A stretch of 42,474 bases of DNA from a virus, in the IMG/VR virus record IMGVR_UViG_3300012001_000020, positions 1 to 42,474 of that record; one strand, given 5' to 3'. Positions 14,807 to 22,988 of the stretch are shown in pieces (position 1 is the first letter of the stretch; each line of letters starts with the position of its first letter). A program made the position numbers and the translations under genes. Under the pieces are notes generated by a model that was not told where the DNA came from, did not search any database, and saw only the letters and a program-made list of their open reading frames with translations.

Positions 14807-14998
14807 TTACTTAAGACAGCGTTTGGCTTTGTCGATTTGAGATTCGCTCATACCCTTAGCCCGCGCCAAACTGATCATTGCGGCTTCGCCGTAGCTCTCG
14901 ACTGCTTTTCTGACGACAAAACACTCGATAGCTGTCGGTTTATCTGCGGCCACGGCTGGCACGGTGAGCAGCAGCAGGACGGGGATGGCTTTCAGCAT
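14807..14998 (-). CDS. Small periplasmic protein with signal peptide (63 aa)
   Basis: Start taken at ATG 14998, giving MLKAIPVLLLLTVPAVAADK, a clean signal peptide. The longer frame from 15091 would bury it. The mature part (KPTAIECFVVRKAVESYGEA and a Cys near the C-terminus) may hold one disulfide. Unknown family; its place in the lysis region suggests a cell-envelope role. Confidence 0.6.
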   Translation of the reverse strand: MLKAIPVLLLLTVPAVAADKPTAIECFVVRKAVESYGEAAMISLARAKGMSESQIDKAKRCLK

Positions 14999-15094
14999 CC
15001 ACGGCAGATGCTTGGCGTGTGCGGATCGGCCGGTGGCAACTCGGGTTGTTCTGACGCCCTTGGGTAAGGGCAATCGTTCAGGTCCGGACAAAGC

Positions 15095-15325
15095 CTATCG
15101 CTGGAGGTGAAAGGGATTGATGCCAGCGCTCCCACCCCCGCTGCCGGCTAGTAACGTCAGTGCGAATATAAGGCAGAGGATCAGTACGATCACCCACACC
15201 AGTTGCTCGATACGTCCGGGGATGGGAACGAACAGCTTGATTGCGTAGAGCAAAAGCCAGATGCAACCGCATACACAGATGATTCCAATGGCTAACCAAA
15301 GGATCGAGATCGCAAGTCCAACCAT
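15095..15325 (-). CDS. Small membrane protein, Thivi_2564-like (76 aa)
   Basis: Two long hydrophobic helices (about 3-32 and 41-61) around KLFVPIPGRIEQLVWVIVLI, a pattern seen in the small Thivi_2564-type membrane proteins frequent in prophages. A holin-like or envelope role is possible. Start at ATG 15325 with AGGAGAATAG upstream. Confidence 0.65.
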   Translation of the reverse strand: MVGLAISILWLAIGIICVCGCIWLLLYAIKLFVPIPGRIEQLVWVIVLILCLIFALTLLAGSGGGSAGINPFHLQR

Positions 15326-15335
15326 AGCTATTCTC

Positions 15336-15740
15336 CTATTTGCTGTCGATCTTTCTACCTAGTTCCTTGATGTCGGTCACGATCTCCATCCGCATCTCCT
15401 TGATGTCCTTTCGAACATTGGCTACGTCATCCTTGAGCGCGTAGTTGTCGCGGCCCCAAATCTCGACCTCATGAACCTTCTTTTCGATTTGTTCTATGAA
15501 GCGCCTCAAGGAAAGTCCGACCTCTCCGAAATTGTGATTCTGCTCGTCCTGCGTCTCATCAAACTTTGCCATTGCATGTTGGATGGCCACGGTTCTTTGA
15601 ACGCGCTCATCATTTATGTGTTCAATGGTGCTTTGCCTGACTTTGGAGACGGCCCAAACACAAGCGGCAATCACACCACCGACCGTAACCAGGAAACCGG
15701 CGGCTGATATGGACACCATCGTCCATTCGAAAGTGGTCAT
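15336..15740 (-). CDS. N-terminal TM plus coiled-coil protein, i-spanin-like (134 aa)
   Basis: One transmembrane helix (about residues 8-30) followed by a long coiled coil (HINDERVQRTVAIQHAMAKF through KDIKEMRMEIVTDIKEL). The architecture equals that of Rz-type inner-membrane spanins, and the gene lies in the lysis region beside a lipoprotein gene. Sequence similarity to known Rz proteins is not evident, so this is a topology-based inference. Confidence 0.6.
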   Translation of the reverse strand: MTTFEWTMVSISAAGFLVTVGGVIAACVWAVSKVRQSTIEHINDERVQRTVAIQHAMAKFDETQDEQNHNFGEVGLSLRRFIEQIEKKVHEVEIWGRDNYALKDDVANVRKDIKEMRMEIVTDIKELGRKIDSK

Positions 15741-15754
15741 TTCAGCCTTCTAAG

Positions 15755-15922
15755 TCAGGCAGCGGGTTTTGGCGGAGCGGCATTGATCACCGCCCTAGCA
15801 CCGTCCGTCGCCATCTCTTGTAATTTTTCGTTCGCGATTGCCCATCCATAACCGCTGGCATCAGCGTCCTTGCGCAGCACTTTGAAAAGCGCGTCGATCT
15901 GTGGCTGTGTTGGTGTCGTCAT
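15755..15922 (-). CDS. Hypothetical protein (55 aa)
   Basis: Start taken at ATG 15922 (MTTPTQPQIDALFKVLRKDA), after the stop of the upstream gene at 15934; the longer frame from 15988 overlaps that gene by 55 bases. A small helical protein (GYGWAIANEKLQEMATDGAR) with a Pro-rich tail. No family recognised. Confidence 0.6.
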   Translation of the reverse strand: MTTPTQPQIDALFKVLRKDADASGYGWAIANEKLQEMATDGARAVINAAPPKPAA

Positions 15923-15933
15923 AGCTTCATCTC

Positions 15934-16245
15934 TCACTGCACGCCGCCCGGCGCATCCGGGTCGATCTGGGCCTGCACCTTCGTCCATTCCGCGTCGACC
16001 TGGGCATCGAGTGACTGTAACGCCGTAATCTGATCCGCTGACGGCGCCCCGGAGTTTTTCAGTTGGTCTATAATGTTCTTCACCCCGGTATACACCGTGC
16101 TGATCTCATCGATGATGTATGGCAGCAGCGAAGTAAGCGCAGCGATGATGTTTTCGACTATCGTAACCGTTGCCGAGGACGTGCCAAGAATAGGAAGAAA
16201 CGATTCGATCATGGCCAGTACGGCCAGAATGGTGGACGAAATCAT
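15934..16245 (-). CDS. Membrane-associated hypothetical protein (103 aa)
   Basis: The N-terminal 45 residues are hydrophobic (SSTILAVLAMIESFLPILG, then IVENIIAALTSLLPYII) and the C-terminal half is an amphipathic helix rich in Gln/Asp. It may be membrane-bound. The gene directly follows the lipoprotein gene (one-base gap), so they probably act together in the envelope. Confidence 0.6.
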   Translation of the reverse strand: MISSTILAVLAMIESFLPILGTSSATVTIVENIIAALTSLLPYIIDEISTVYTGVKNIIDQLKNSGAPSADQITALQSLDAQVDAEWTKVQAQIDPDAPGGVQ

Positions 16246-16246
16246 A

Positions 16247-16627
16247 TTACGACCCTTTCACGGTGTTGATGGGAGATGCGTTGAGATTTTTCACAGCCGC
16301 GATCAGAATGTTGTAGACCGTCGATAACGCAGGCTGACCGGTGTTCATCGACGATTCAAGCTGGATGCGCGCCGAAGCTCCGGAATTCACGGCCTTGATC
16401 ACCAATCGCCGATTTGCTGCGGAGCAGACCGGCTTGGGGTAATTCTGATTGATGCAATAGTTCCCATAGTTGCTTGCCGTGGCCTTAAGGATATCGAAGG
16501 AATTGGCCGCGAGGACCACATCACTTGACGGCACCGTGGATGTAGTCGCAAGAGCATATTCGCCCTTCAGTTGGGCGCAAGCGCCCAGACTAAGAGCGAG
16601 TGCCGCGATCGATAACAGCTTTTTCAT
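16247..16627 (-). CDS. Phage lipoprotein (126 aa)
   Basis: KKLLSIAALALSLGACAQ is a type II signal peptide with lipobox LGAC (Cys17), predicting a lipid-anchored mature protein, probably in the outer membrane. The mature domain has two Cys (GNYCINQNYPKPVC) that may form a disulfide. Located between holin and i-spanin candidates, it could be the outer spanin partner, though it lacks the Pro-rich character of classical Rz1. Confidence 0.75.
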   Translation of the reverse strand: MKKLLSIAALALSLGACAQLKGEYALATTSTVPSSDVVLAANSFDILKATASNYGNYCINQNYPKPVCSAANRRLVIKAVNSGASARIQLESSMNTGQPALSTVYNILIAAVKNLNASPINTVKGS

Positions 16628-16641
16628 TTTGAATATTCCTT

Positions 16642-16968
16642 TTATGTGGTCTTCGGTTTTGATGTAACATTGGACGATAGTTGGTCAGCGAGCGCCTTTT
16701 CCTGCGAGGGCAGGATGATCTGCGGCGCTGGTACACCTGGCTCGACGGGCTTGGAAGCCGCTGTAATGATCGACTTGCGGGTGTTGGCGAAGAAAGACCA
16801 TGTCGCAACAATCACGTAAGAGATGGGGGCGATCGAGGCGAGCGCGGCCTGTTCCCAGCTTCCGGCAGCAGTTGAATTTACGCCGAAGGCAGTAGCAGCG
16901 GTGGCGACTGCGGGAATCAGGATGCGCAACTGTGCCATGACCTGATCTTGCGAAGGTGCTAAGTTCAT
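16642..16968 (-). CDS. Holin candidate (108 aa)
   Basis: ATG 16968 is preceded by GCAGGA at about 9 bases; ATG 16986 lies in the same frame with a weaker site. Two hydrophobic segments (RILIPAVATAATAFGVNS and ASIAPISYVIVATWSFFA) are followed by a charged tail, the topology of two-TM phage holins. It lies three short ORFs downstream of the endolysin gene. Two in-frame starts 18 bases apart recall dual-start holin/antiholin genes. Confidence 0.65.
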   Translation of the reverse strand: MNLAPSQDQVMAQLRILIPAVATAATAFGVNSTAAGSWEQAALASIAPISYVIVATWSFFANTRKSIITAASKPVEPGVPAPQIILPSQEKALADQLSSNVTSKPKTT

Positions 16969-16992
16969 TTCAATATTCCTGCTCATTATTAT

Positions 16993-17079
16993 TCATGGTC
17001 TTGTCCCTCCCCATGTTGCTATCGCGTAAAGGAGGCAAACAGCGAAGATAAGAAATCCGAGTGGGACTAGAATATTCAC
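16993..17079 (-). CDS. Micro membrane protein (28 aa)
   Basis: GTG-initiated ORF (NILVPLGFLIFAVCLLYAIA, then TWGGTRP) consisting almost only of one transmembrane helix. Its start overlaps the previous stop and its stop overlaps the ATG of an 8-codon ORF (16970-16996) leading into the holin gene. Perfect coupling suggests it is translated; a holin-modulating peptide is possible. Confidence 0.45.
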   Translation of the reverse strand: MNILVPLGFLIFAVCLLYAIATWGGTRP

Positions 17080-17246
17080 GTTCGCCACTCCGGTTTACGA
17101 TGTGCCGGATGGTGTTTGCGTGGCGCAACCGCTCCATTCTCGCAAATCCCCGTGGCACAATCGCATACAAAGCCCATGCGATAGCATGTGCGGTCGTAGG
17201 CTACGGCGGGCGCGAGCAGGATGGCGAGAATGAAGGCTGTCTTCAC
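17076..17246 (-). CDS. Small secreted Cys-rich protein (56 aa)
   Basis: GTG start overlapping the endolysin stop, with GGAG about 10 bases upstream. KTAFILAILLAPAVAYDR is a signal peptide; the mature part has four Cys (TCYRMGFVCDCATGIC) and a basic His-rich tail. A periplasmic disulfide protein of the lysis cassette; no known family. Confidence 0.5.
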   Translation of the reverse strand: MKTAFILAILLAPAVAYDRTCYRMGFVCDCATGICENGAVAPRKHHPAHRKPEWRT

Positions 17247-17821
17247 GTCTTCCACTCCTGCGGAATAGTAGTGTCGATCAGGGACATTCTTGACAGAAGT
17301 GCGGCGCAGCCCAATTGATGGTCGATAGCATTAGGATCGTAATGCCCATCGGCTATATATTTGCCGCTGTGATATCGATCAGTTGATGCCCAGACGTATG
17401 GCGATGGGCGCCTCATGTTGGCGTATCCCAGCCCGTTATACTGCTCAAGCAACGTCAGCGCGCCGCCGATCGACCAGTCTTTCCATGCGGCAGCATGTGG
17501 TGGACAGATAACCAGGGCATCTTCGGCCGCGGCTTCCCATGACGGGAATGGACCGCGGTGGCGCGGAACGTGGATCGAAGGCCGGCTCCACGGGTCTCCC
17601 TGGGCCAGCGATGCCAGCCAGCTCTGCGAGGATTCGCGCTCATGGATGACGGCGATGACAGGCCAGGGCACAGTAGTTTTCAAGGCAACGGTGACATAGC
17701 GCTGCTTGGCGGATACGAGCCTATGGGAAACGCCGTCTACCAGAGGGATCAGGCTATGGGTTACTGAAGCTGCGTTCCATCGCGACAGATTGGCTGCGGT
17801 AAGCTTTGCCAAGTCGATCAT
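17243..17821 (-). CDS. Endolysin, lysozyme-family muramidase-type (192 aa)
   Basis: VIAVIHERESSQSW places the likely catalytic Glu in HERES, followed by LAQGDPWSRPSIHVPRHRGP, ALTLLEQYNGLGYA, SPYVWASTDRYHSGKY and IDHQLGCAALL. This motif order is that of the COG5526 lysozyme family of rhizobial prophages. It would cleave peptidoglycan glycan strands. No signal peptide, so export depends on the holin. ATG 17821 has CAGGA at 7 bases; GTG 17845 has no ribosome site. Coupled to the secreted micro-protein gene (GTGA). Confidence 0.85.
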   Translation of the reverse strand: MIDLAKLTAANLSRWNAASVTHSLIPLVDGVSHRLVSAKQRYVTVALKTTVPWPVIAVIHERESSQSWLASLAQGDPWSRPSIHVPRHRGPFPSWEAAAEDALVICPPHAAAWKDWSIGGALTLLEQYNGLGYANMRRPSPYVWASTDRYHSGKYIADGHYDPNAIDHQLGCAALLSRMSLIDTTIPQEWKT

Positions 17822-17860
17822 TTGATGATCCTGATTTTCGGACACGCGTCAAAGCTTTGC

Positions 17861-19717
17861 CTAGCTATCTTGCGTGATGTCGATCTTTGTGACGCTGCCG
17901 GTAACGGTGTTTTTGCCTAAGCCACTGTCTTGCGTCGCAAAGATGGTCACGACGTTCGTTTCCGCCAGCATCACCACATCATCGATCGCAAAGGTTTGGG
18001 CGGCCAATCCTCCGGCATACAAGGTGACGACGCGGCTCGCGACGCCGTTGACGTAAATGCTGATCGTCACGGTGTTGCCGAGAGTCAAGGAGGCGATCTG
18101 CACCGCCGCGGCAATCTTGTAGCGGGCGGCTATCGGAGCCGTGAACGCGGATGCCGAAAACGCTGCGTGCGTGTCGATGCTGTCAGTCCCAAACGTGATT
18201 TGCGTCGCGGTTCCTGCGACGGAAGTCGCAACGCTGGCAAACGCCACGACACAAACCTTGTTGCCATCGACGATCGAATTGGCGCTGGTCCCCACGTCGA
18301 GACCAGAATAGCGCACCATCCCTGACGAGTTTTGGCTGACGCCATCGCGAAATCCGGCGTCGCTGTTGAGGAACCGATTGCGCAGCACTGAGGTAGATGC
18401 CGTGGTCATGATGTAGGCATAGACTGCGGCCGTGGTAGGTCCAGCGCCGGTCACCGTGCGGTGATAGTTGCTGTCGAATGTCGTGTTCCAGACTTCCTTG
18501 GTGCCGCCGTCGCCGAGTACTACATGGTTCTGCGGCCGCATGAACGCCGATCCGGATGTCAGTGTCGGGCCAGTGGTGCTGTTATAGGTCTGCGACAAAA
18601 AGCGGTTCTGCGCGATGCGGTGATTCCGGCATCGCAGCATCCATATGTGATAATTGAAGTTGGTATCGAACTCGTTGCGCTCGATGGTGGCGTTGAAGCT
18701 GACGCCCTCGACCGATGCGTCTATCAACATGCCTCCGGCGGCGCTATAGGTACCGTTAGCCACCACCAGATTGTCGGTGAACATGAACTGCCCGGTGGTG
18801 TCATAGATACCGCCGCCGGCATTGTTGGCGATGGTCGCAAACTGCATTTGCCATAGGCCAGGGGATTGGCCGCCGGCAAAATTGACGCCCCACAGTGTGC
18901 AGTTGGTGAACGCGCACTGTTGAAAATTCAGCGAGAAACACTGCCAGTAATCCGAAACGGCGGCATAAATATCGGAACGATAGGGCACGTAGACGCCATT
19001 GCCAGACATGAACTCCACCCATACATCGGTGAAGCGGACATTCCATGCCGCCGTCAGCCGGATGCCGTCGCCGCCGGTAACGCCAGCGGCCTGCGTGATT
19101 AACATGCCGGTAACCGAAGAATCGCGGGTATATTTGCCGGCCGTCGCGCTTGTGCCGTTTGGCACGTAACCTACGTCCCACAGCAGCGCCGCGCCATTGT
19201 TGGCGGTCAGTACGATGTTGGTGCTGCGCCCCTGACCGACCAGATTCATGCCGTTGACAAACTCGGCGGTGGCGCTGGTCAGTCGCTTGATGCCTGTGGT
19301 TCGGAACGTGCCCGACGGAAAATGCAGATTGGCGCCGTTGGCGGCCACGACTGCGGCGTTGATATCTGCCGTTGCGTCGTATGTCGTAGTTCCATTGGTG
19401 ATGGCAGCATGCTGCGCGGCTGGAATGAAATCGAACACGTTGTACTGGTCGGCAAGTTTGTCCGCGAGGTTACGGGTGTTGCCGCCGAGCCACGTTGGCG
19501 TATAATTGATGTTGGCGGGATCGGTCGGCCCCGCCGGCCCCGTTGGCCCGGCCGGCCCCGTTAGCCCCGTTGCCCCCGTTGGCCCAGCCGGACCGACAGG
19601 GAGTGCGTTGATATCTAAACTGAACGCATATAGAAGTCCGGTTTTTGCCAACAGCAAAGGACTTGCGACGGTAACTACAGCGGGAAACTGCGTTCTGATT
19701 TTTAACTTTATCGCCAT
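17861..19717 (-). CDS. Tailspike with collagen-like and beta-helix domains (618 aa)
   Basis: A short N-terminal beta domain is followed by a collagen-like stretch of GPxGPx triplets (about residues 42-65), then TPTWLGGNTRNLADKLADQY, a junction typical of podovirus tailspikes. A long right-handed parallel beta-helix follows (about 110-480: VVAANGANLHFPSGTFRTTG, NNAGGGIYDTTGQF and similar rungs), and a C-terminal C1q/jelly-roll-like domain (about 490-618) that probably trimerises. It binds and probably cuts host surface polysaccharide; catalytic residues cannot be assigned by eye. Confidence 0.85.
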   Translation of the reverse strand: MAIKLKIRTQFPAVVTVASPLLLAKTGLLYAFSLDINALPVGPAGPTGATGLTGPAGPTGPAGPTDPANINYTPTWLGGNTRNLADKLADQYNVFDFIPAAQHAAITNGTTTYDATADINAAVVAANGANLHFPSGTFRTTGIKRLTSATAEFVNGMNLVGQGRSTNIVLTANNGAALLWDVGYVPNGTSATAGKYTRDSSVTGMLITQAAGVTGGDGIRLTAAWNVRFTDVWVEFMSGNGVYVPYRSDIYAAVSDYWQCFSLNFQQCAFTNCTLWGVNFAGGQSPGLWQMQFATIANNAGGGIYDTTGQFMFTDNLVVANGTYSAAGGMLIDASVEGVSFNATIERNEFDTNFNYHIWMLRCRNHRIAQNRFLSQTYNSTTGPTLTSGSAFMRPQNHVVLGDGGTKEVWNTTFDSNYHRTVTGAGPTTAAVYAYIMTTASTSVLRNRFLNSDAGFRDGVSQNSSGMVRYSGLDVGTSANSIVDGNKVCVVAFASVATSVAGTATQITFGTDSIDTHAAFSASAFTAPIAARYKIAAAVQIASLTLGNTVTISIYVNGVASRVVTLYAGGLAAQTFAIDDVVMLAETNVVTIFATQDSGLGKNTVTGSVTKIDITQDS

Positions 19718-19718
19718 G

Positions 19719-20138
19719 TCAGTTTCCCTCGATCACGGCAATCGTTCCGTCGATCAGATCGTTTACAAATCCGTTGATCGTGACCTTCGCCCCGATGCGA
19801 TAAGTTCCGGCGCATAGATAGGCGAGGTCCGCAACTTCGAACTGCCATTGAAATCCAGGGCCTGGTATTGTGACCTTGCCGTTTGCGATTGATGCAGTAG
19901 CTAGAATACATCCACTCGAATTGAGCAATCCATACCCGCCGTCGATGTCCCTGATGGTGACTACGATATCGAACACCTGACCTGTTGAACTGACGATGGA
20001 CCAGCCAGGGGCGAGTTGTATATTGATCGCCGGATTAGTCAGGTCGGTTGTAGTCCCATCTGTATCGTCCACTAGTTCGTAAGTGTCACTCTGCCATGTG
20101 GCGCGATTGCTGATGACGGCTATTTGTCCTGTGAACAT
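19719..20138 (-). CDS. Hypothetical tail-associated beta-rich protein (139 aa)
   Basis: Starts MFTGQIAVISNRATWQSDTY and is rich in beta strands with Gly/Asp turns (GPGFQWQFEVADLAYLCAGT). It sits with 1-2 base gaps between the tailspike and the collar-domain protein, so it is probably a tail adaptor or chaperone. No family recognised. Confidence 0.65.
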   Translation of the reverse strand: MFTGQIAVISNRATWQSDTYELVDDTDGTTTDLTNPAINIQLAPGWSIVSSTGQVFDIVVTIRDIDGGYGLLNSSGCILATASIANGKVTIPGPGFQWQFEVADLAYLCAGTYRIGAKVTINGFVNDLIDGTIAVIEGN

Positions 20139-20140
20139 GA

Positions 20141-21076
20141 TCAGAGCTTCAAATATGTCGTTACGAATATGGTAGGCTGGATAATTGGATGCGCGAGCCC
20201 TCCAGTATTGGTGGAAGTCAAATTTCCGCTAGGGGATAATCCAGTCGAACTTAGCGCTCCACTCCCGTTTCCTGCACTGATTGCAGTGCCACCGACTCCA
20301 AACGAGAAATTACCTAGAGACCCGCGAACAATATCAGAATATGCACCAGAAGAAGTTATCCCAGCCGGCACCTGAGCAAGCGTAAGTGCATACGTCTGCG
20401 CGCCTCCGGCGCCACCAATCCCGAACCCGGACATGCCTGACGTGGGGGTCAATCTTCCCGCCGCGCTGTTGCCCATGTCATCAAACCCGGCGAGAACGCG
20501 GCCGCGGAAATCGGGCAATGCAATGGTCTTGGGAGCAGCCCAGTCAGCCGCCGCTGATATGCCGCGACCACCTGAAACGGCCAAGCCAGCGTCTACATTC
20601 CAGAGAAACGCGAACAGTGCAGAGGTATCCGAATTTGCCCGTTCAGTCGCGCCCGAGGTGGCTGATCCGATCGTCCTTGCATTGGCGCGAACAAATCCGG
20701 TAATAACCCCCGTTCCATAGACGGCCTTGATATCGCCGGTTGTCAGGATAGTGGTCGGATCGATCGATGCGCCTCCACCTCCACCGCCCGAACTTGGCCC
20801 CGTTACCGGAATATTGTCATGATTGAATATCTGAACGCCGGTTGAGTCAGTCATCCTGACCTTGATATAGCCGTCCGCAAAGTAGACCTGCGGCATCCGG
20901 CCATCGGCTAGAAGCGTGTACGGGTTAGGCCAGGGCAGCGTTAAGCCCAAGTCCTGAAAGGCATTTTGAGGCGTAGCGACGGTTCCGGCCTGAATGAAAT
21001 ATACCAAGGCTCCGCTATATGGAGATCCCGAGGGGGCAAATTGCTGGGCAAGCGAAAGGGTGATACTACCAGCCAT
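20141..21076 (-). CDS. Tail fibre/collar-domain protein (311 aa)
   Basis: The N-terminal domain (SLAQQFAPSGSPYSGALVYF to about 95) looks like a tail-attachment domain, followed by a Gly-rich linker. IALPDFRGRVLAGFDDMGNS (about 190-210) and the end HPIIQPTIFVTTYLKL match the phage Tail_Collar fold of short tail fibres. It would contact the host receptor together with the tailspike. Confidence 0.8.
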   Translation of the reverse strand: MAGSITLSLAQQFAPSGSPYSGALVYFIQAGTVATPQNAFQDLGLTLPWPNPYTLLADGRMPQVYFADGYIKVRMTDSTGVQIFNHDNIPVTGPSSGGGGGGASIDPTTILTTGDIKAVYGTGVITGFVRANARTIGSATSGATERANSDTSALFAFLWNVDAGLAVSGGRGISAAADWAAPKTIALPDFRGRVLAGFDDMGNSAAGRLTPTSGMSGFGIGGAGGAQTYALTLAQVPAGITSSGAYSDIVRGSLGNFSFGVGGTAISAGNGSGALSSTGLSPSGNLTSTNTGGLAHPIIQPTIFVTTYLKL

Positions 21077-21463
21077 ATGGAAGCCTCGAATGCAAAAAGC
21101 CGCCCCAAAGGACGGCTTCGAAATTCAGTTGAATTTGTTGTGGCGTTAGCTTTGATCGCGAGTGGTGTTCTGCTGCTGATCGCTTGGGAGCATCCAATTT
21201 CCGTTATATGGACGAACCCGGCAGAGATATTCTGGAGCACTGATATCCGCAGTCACGAAGGCGGCGGAAGATTTTGGTGGATTGGCCCCATGCTTATTGC
21301 TGCTGGGGCGCTCTGGATTGCGGAAGACTGGTTTGGCCTTGGTTATTCAATAAATTCCGGGTCGCCATCCGAAAAGAGGCCAACCTTGCCGGCGTATGAC
21401 CATGATCTGCCAAAACTGCCGCCCGTGTCCATTTTGCAATCGAAGACGCCCCCGCAGGCTTAG
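21077..21463 (+). CDS. Two-TM membrane protein on the opposite strand (128 aa), uncertain
   Basis: ATG 21077 directly abuts the start codon of the divergent collar gene. The frame holds two well-formed transmembrane helices, FVVALALIASGVLLLIAW and WWIGPMLIAAGALWIAEDW, and a hydrophilic Pro-rich tail. It overlaps the 3' end of the ejection-protein gene on the other strand by 170 bases and contains the minus-strand terminator. No good ribosome site is seen, so it may be fortuitous; but it explains the 217-base gap between two virion genes. Confidence 0.35.
   Translation: MEASNAKSRPKGRLRNSVEFVVALALIASGVLLLIAWEHPISVIWTNPAEIFWSTDIRSHEGGGRFWWIGPMLIAAGALWIAEDWFGLGYSINSGSPSEKRPTLPAYDHDLPKLPPVSILQSKTPPQA
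21094..21117 (-). terminator. Intrinsic terminator after the ejection-protein genes
   Basis: Read leftward: AAGCCGTCC, loop TTTG, GGGCGGCTT, then TTT. One pair is G-U on the minus strand but a C-A mismatch on the plus strand, which fixes its direction. It precedes the collar gene by 17 bases. Confidence 0.75.
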
Positions 21464-22988
21464 CAAGTTGGCGAGCAAACATAAGACCGCCTCCGGCCGC
21501 TCCTAGTCCCTTTAGCAATAGAGAAACGTCGCCGTATGACAATGCCGCCACCGCAGCGGCGCCGCTCGTTATCAACTTACCCCAAGCGGCCGCGCCGGCC
21601 GTGTTAGACGTATTGGCGAATTTGTCGGCATCCTTCAAATGCCTGCCGAGCGCCGCGATGTCATCCAAGGAAGTCTTGTGCTCGGGGGAGAACATCACGC
21701 TCTTTGCTCGATCGCCAAGCTTATCCCACTTGGTAGCAAACTGGTTTAAGCTGAATCTGCTGGTAGAATTATTATGACCAAGTTCGGCAAGAGCCTGTCC
21801 GGAGATTTGCTCAAAATCCTCTTTCGGCATGCCCTGCTTGAGTTGTGCCAGCATCTTCACATTGCCGGTTTTGTCTTGCGATGACCGGATCAACGTGCCA
21901 ACCAAACTTTCATCTGACTTGATTCCTGTCAGGCGTTGGAGCGTCTTATTGGATTCGATAATTGGAGCGGCAGTTGCGTTAGCATCCCTAAGCGCTTGCA
22001 CCGCTGCCTGCGGTTCTACTCCATCTTTAGCGCTCTGAGACGCTACACTCTCCATGTCCTTCGACATGCCAGCATAGACACGCTTCAGATCACCGGCATT
22101 AAACCCCGGATTTGCTTCGCCGAAGTTTAGCGTATTCCCGACATCAGAGCGCGCCCGCTGCAATCCGTCAAAGGTCGCGCCTTTGTCAACTAGATTGTGC
22201 ACATCCTCAAGACCGGACTTCGGGTTAAGATGGCCGGCTGCTTCTCGATCGGAAACGATCTGCTTTAGAATCTTCTCTGTTACAGGAAGTTCAGTCGGAG
22301 ACGATTGATCCAACATCTTACGAAGCGAAGAGAACGCATCGTCTATGCGCGAATTATTGCCTTCGATTACGCCTTTGAGGGAAGGACGAAGGATAGCGCC
22401 AGCAGAAGCACGATCCGAAACACCGCCAGATAATTCATCAGCGATATTTCCGACATGTTCTCCAGCAGCCCCCACCGTTTTTGCGGCCTGTTCAGTGATC
22501 TTTGGACCGACTAGAGGTAATTGCTGAGCCGCCTTGGTCGCAGCCTGAAGCGCTTTGCTATCACTCGCCAATCCAACCGGAAGCGGAGCCCCCAAATCAA
22601 CCGCCGTCTGGGCTGCACCTATCGCAGGAGATGCTTCTGACTTCGGGAGCATAGCCACACCCGCAACGCCTTCCCCTCCTCTTAGGGCGGCACTCCCCGG
22701 CGTAAGGATAAGCGACGCACCCCGCGCCCTGTCTAATTCTTCATTGCTACCTGGTGCCACGCGACCGGCGTAGACATCGCCGGGAAGCGTTACAGCGCTA
22801 TAGACATCCTTCGCCAGATGCCCCCATGAAGTTTCGCCAAGCTTATCGGTGAAGCTCTTTCCCGAGGACTCAATGCCTTTATCAGACGTGCCCCAATCCA
22901 TTTCCCACGGCGCTTTCTCCGCAGGTGCAGCACTTGACACAGGTGCGGCACTAGTCTGTCCCCAATCCATTTCCCAGGGATCTGGCAT
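21294..22988 (-). CDS. Internal virion/ejection-type protein (564 aa)
   Basis: ATG 22988 overlaps the previous stop (TAATG). The N-terminus repeats PWEMDWG twice, encoded by an 18-bp DNA repeat, similar to WE-rich motifs at the start of other phage ejection proteins. A large helical region follows (about 120-430), then a hydrophobic Ala/Gly-rich segment (SGAAAVAALSYGDVSLLLKGLGAAGGG) suited to membrane insertion. Third in a row of ejection-type proteins as in P22 (gp7, gp20, gp16), so it is likely the gp16-like member; homology itself is not shown. Confidence 0.7.
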   Translation of the reverse strand: MPDPWEMDWGQTSAAPVSSAAPAEKAPWEMDWGTSDKGIESSGKSFTDKLGETSWGHLAKDVYSAVTLPGDVYAGRVAPGSNEELDRARGASLILTPGSAALRGGEGVAGVAMLPKSEASPAIGAAQTAVDLGAPLPVGLASDSKALQAATKAAQQLPLVGPKITEQAAKTVGAAGEHVGNIADELSGGVSDRASAGAILRPSLKGVIEGNNSRIDDAFSSLRKMLDQSSPTELPVTEKILKQIVSDREAAGHLNPKSGLEDVHNLVDKGATFDGLQRARSDVGNTLNFGEANPGFNAGDLKRVYAGMSKDMESVASQSAKDGVEPQAAVQALRDANATAAPIIESNKTLQRLTGIKSDESLVGTLIRSSQDKTGNVKMLAQLKQGMPKEDFEQISGQALAELGHNNSTSRFSLNQFATKWDKLGDRAKSVMFSPEHKTSLDDIAALGRHLKDADKFANTSNTAGAAAWGKLITSGAAAVAALSYGDVSLLLKGLGAAGGGLMFARQLAKPAGASSIAKWTRAAVLADHGHTPARLASFRMATRNLLNNQGQTSLPQSRAPQQQ

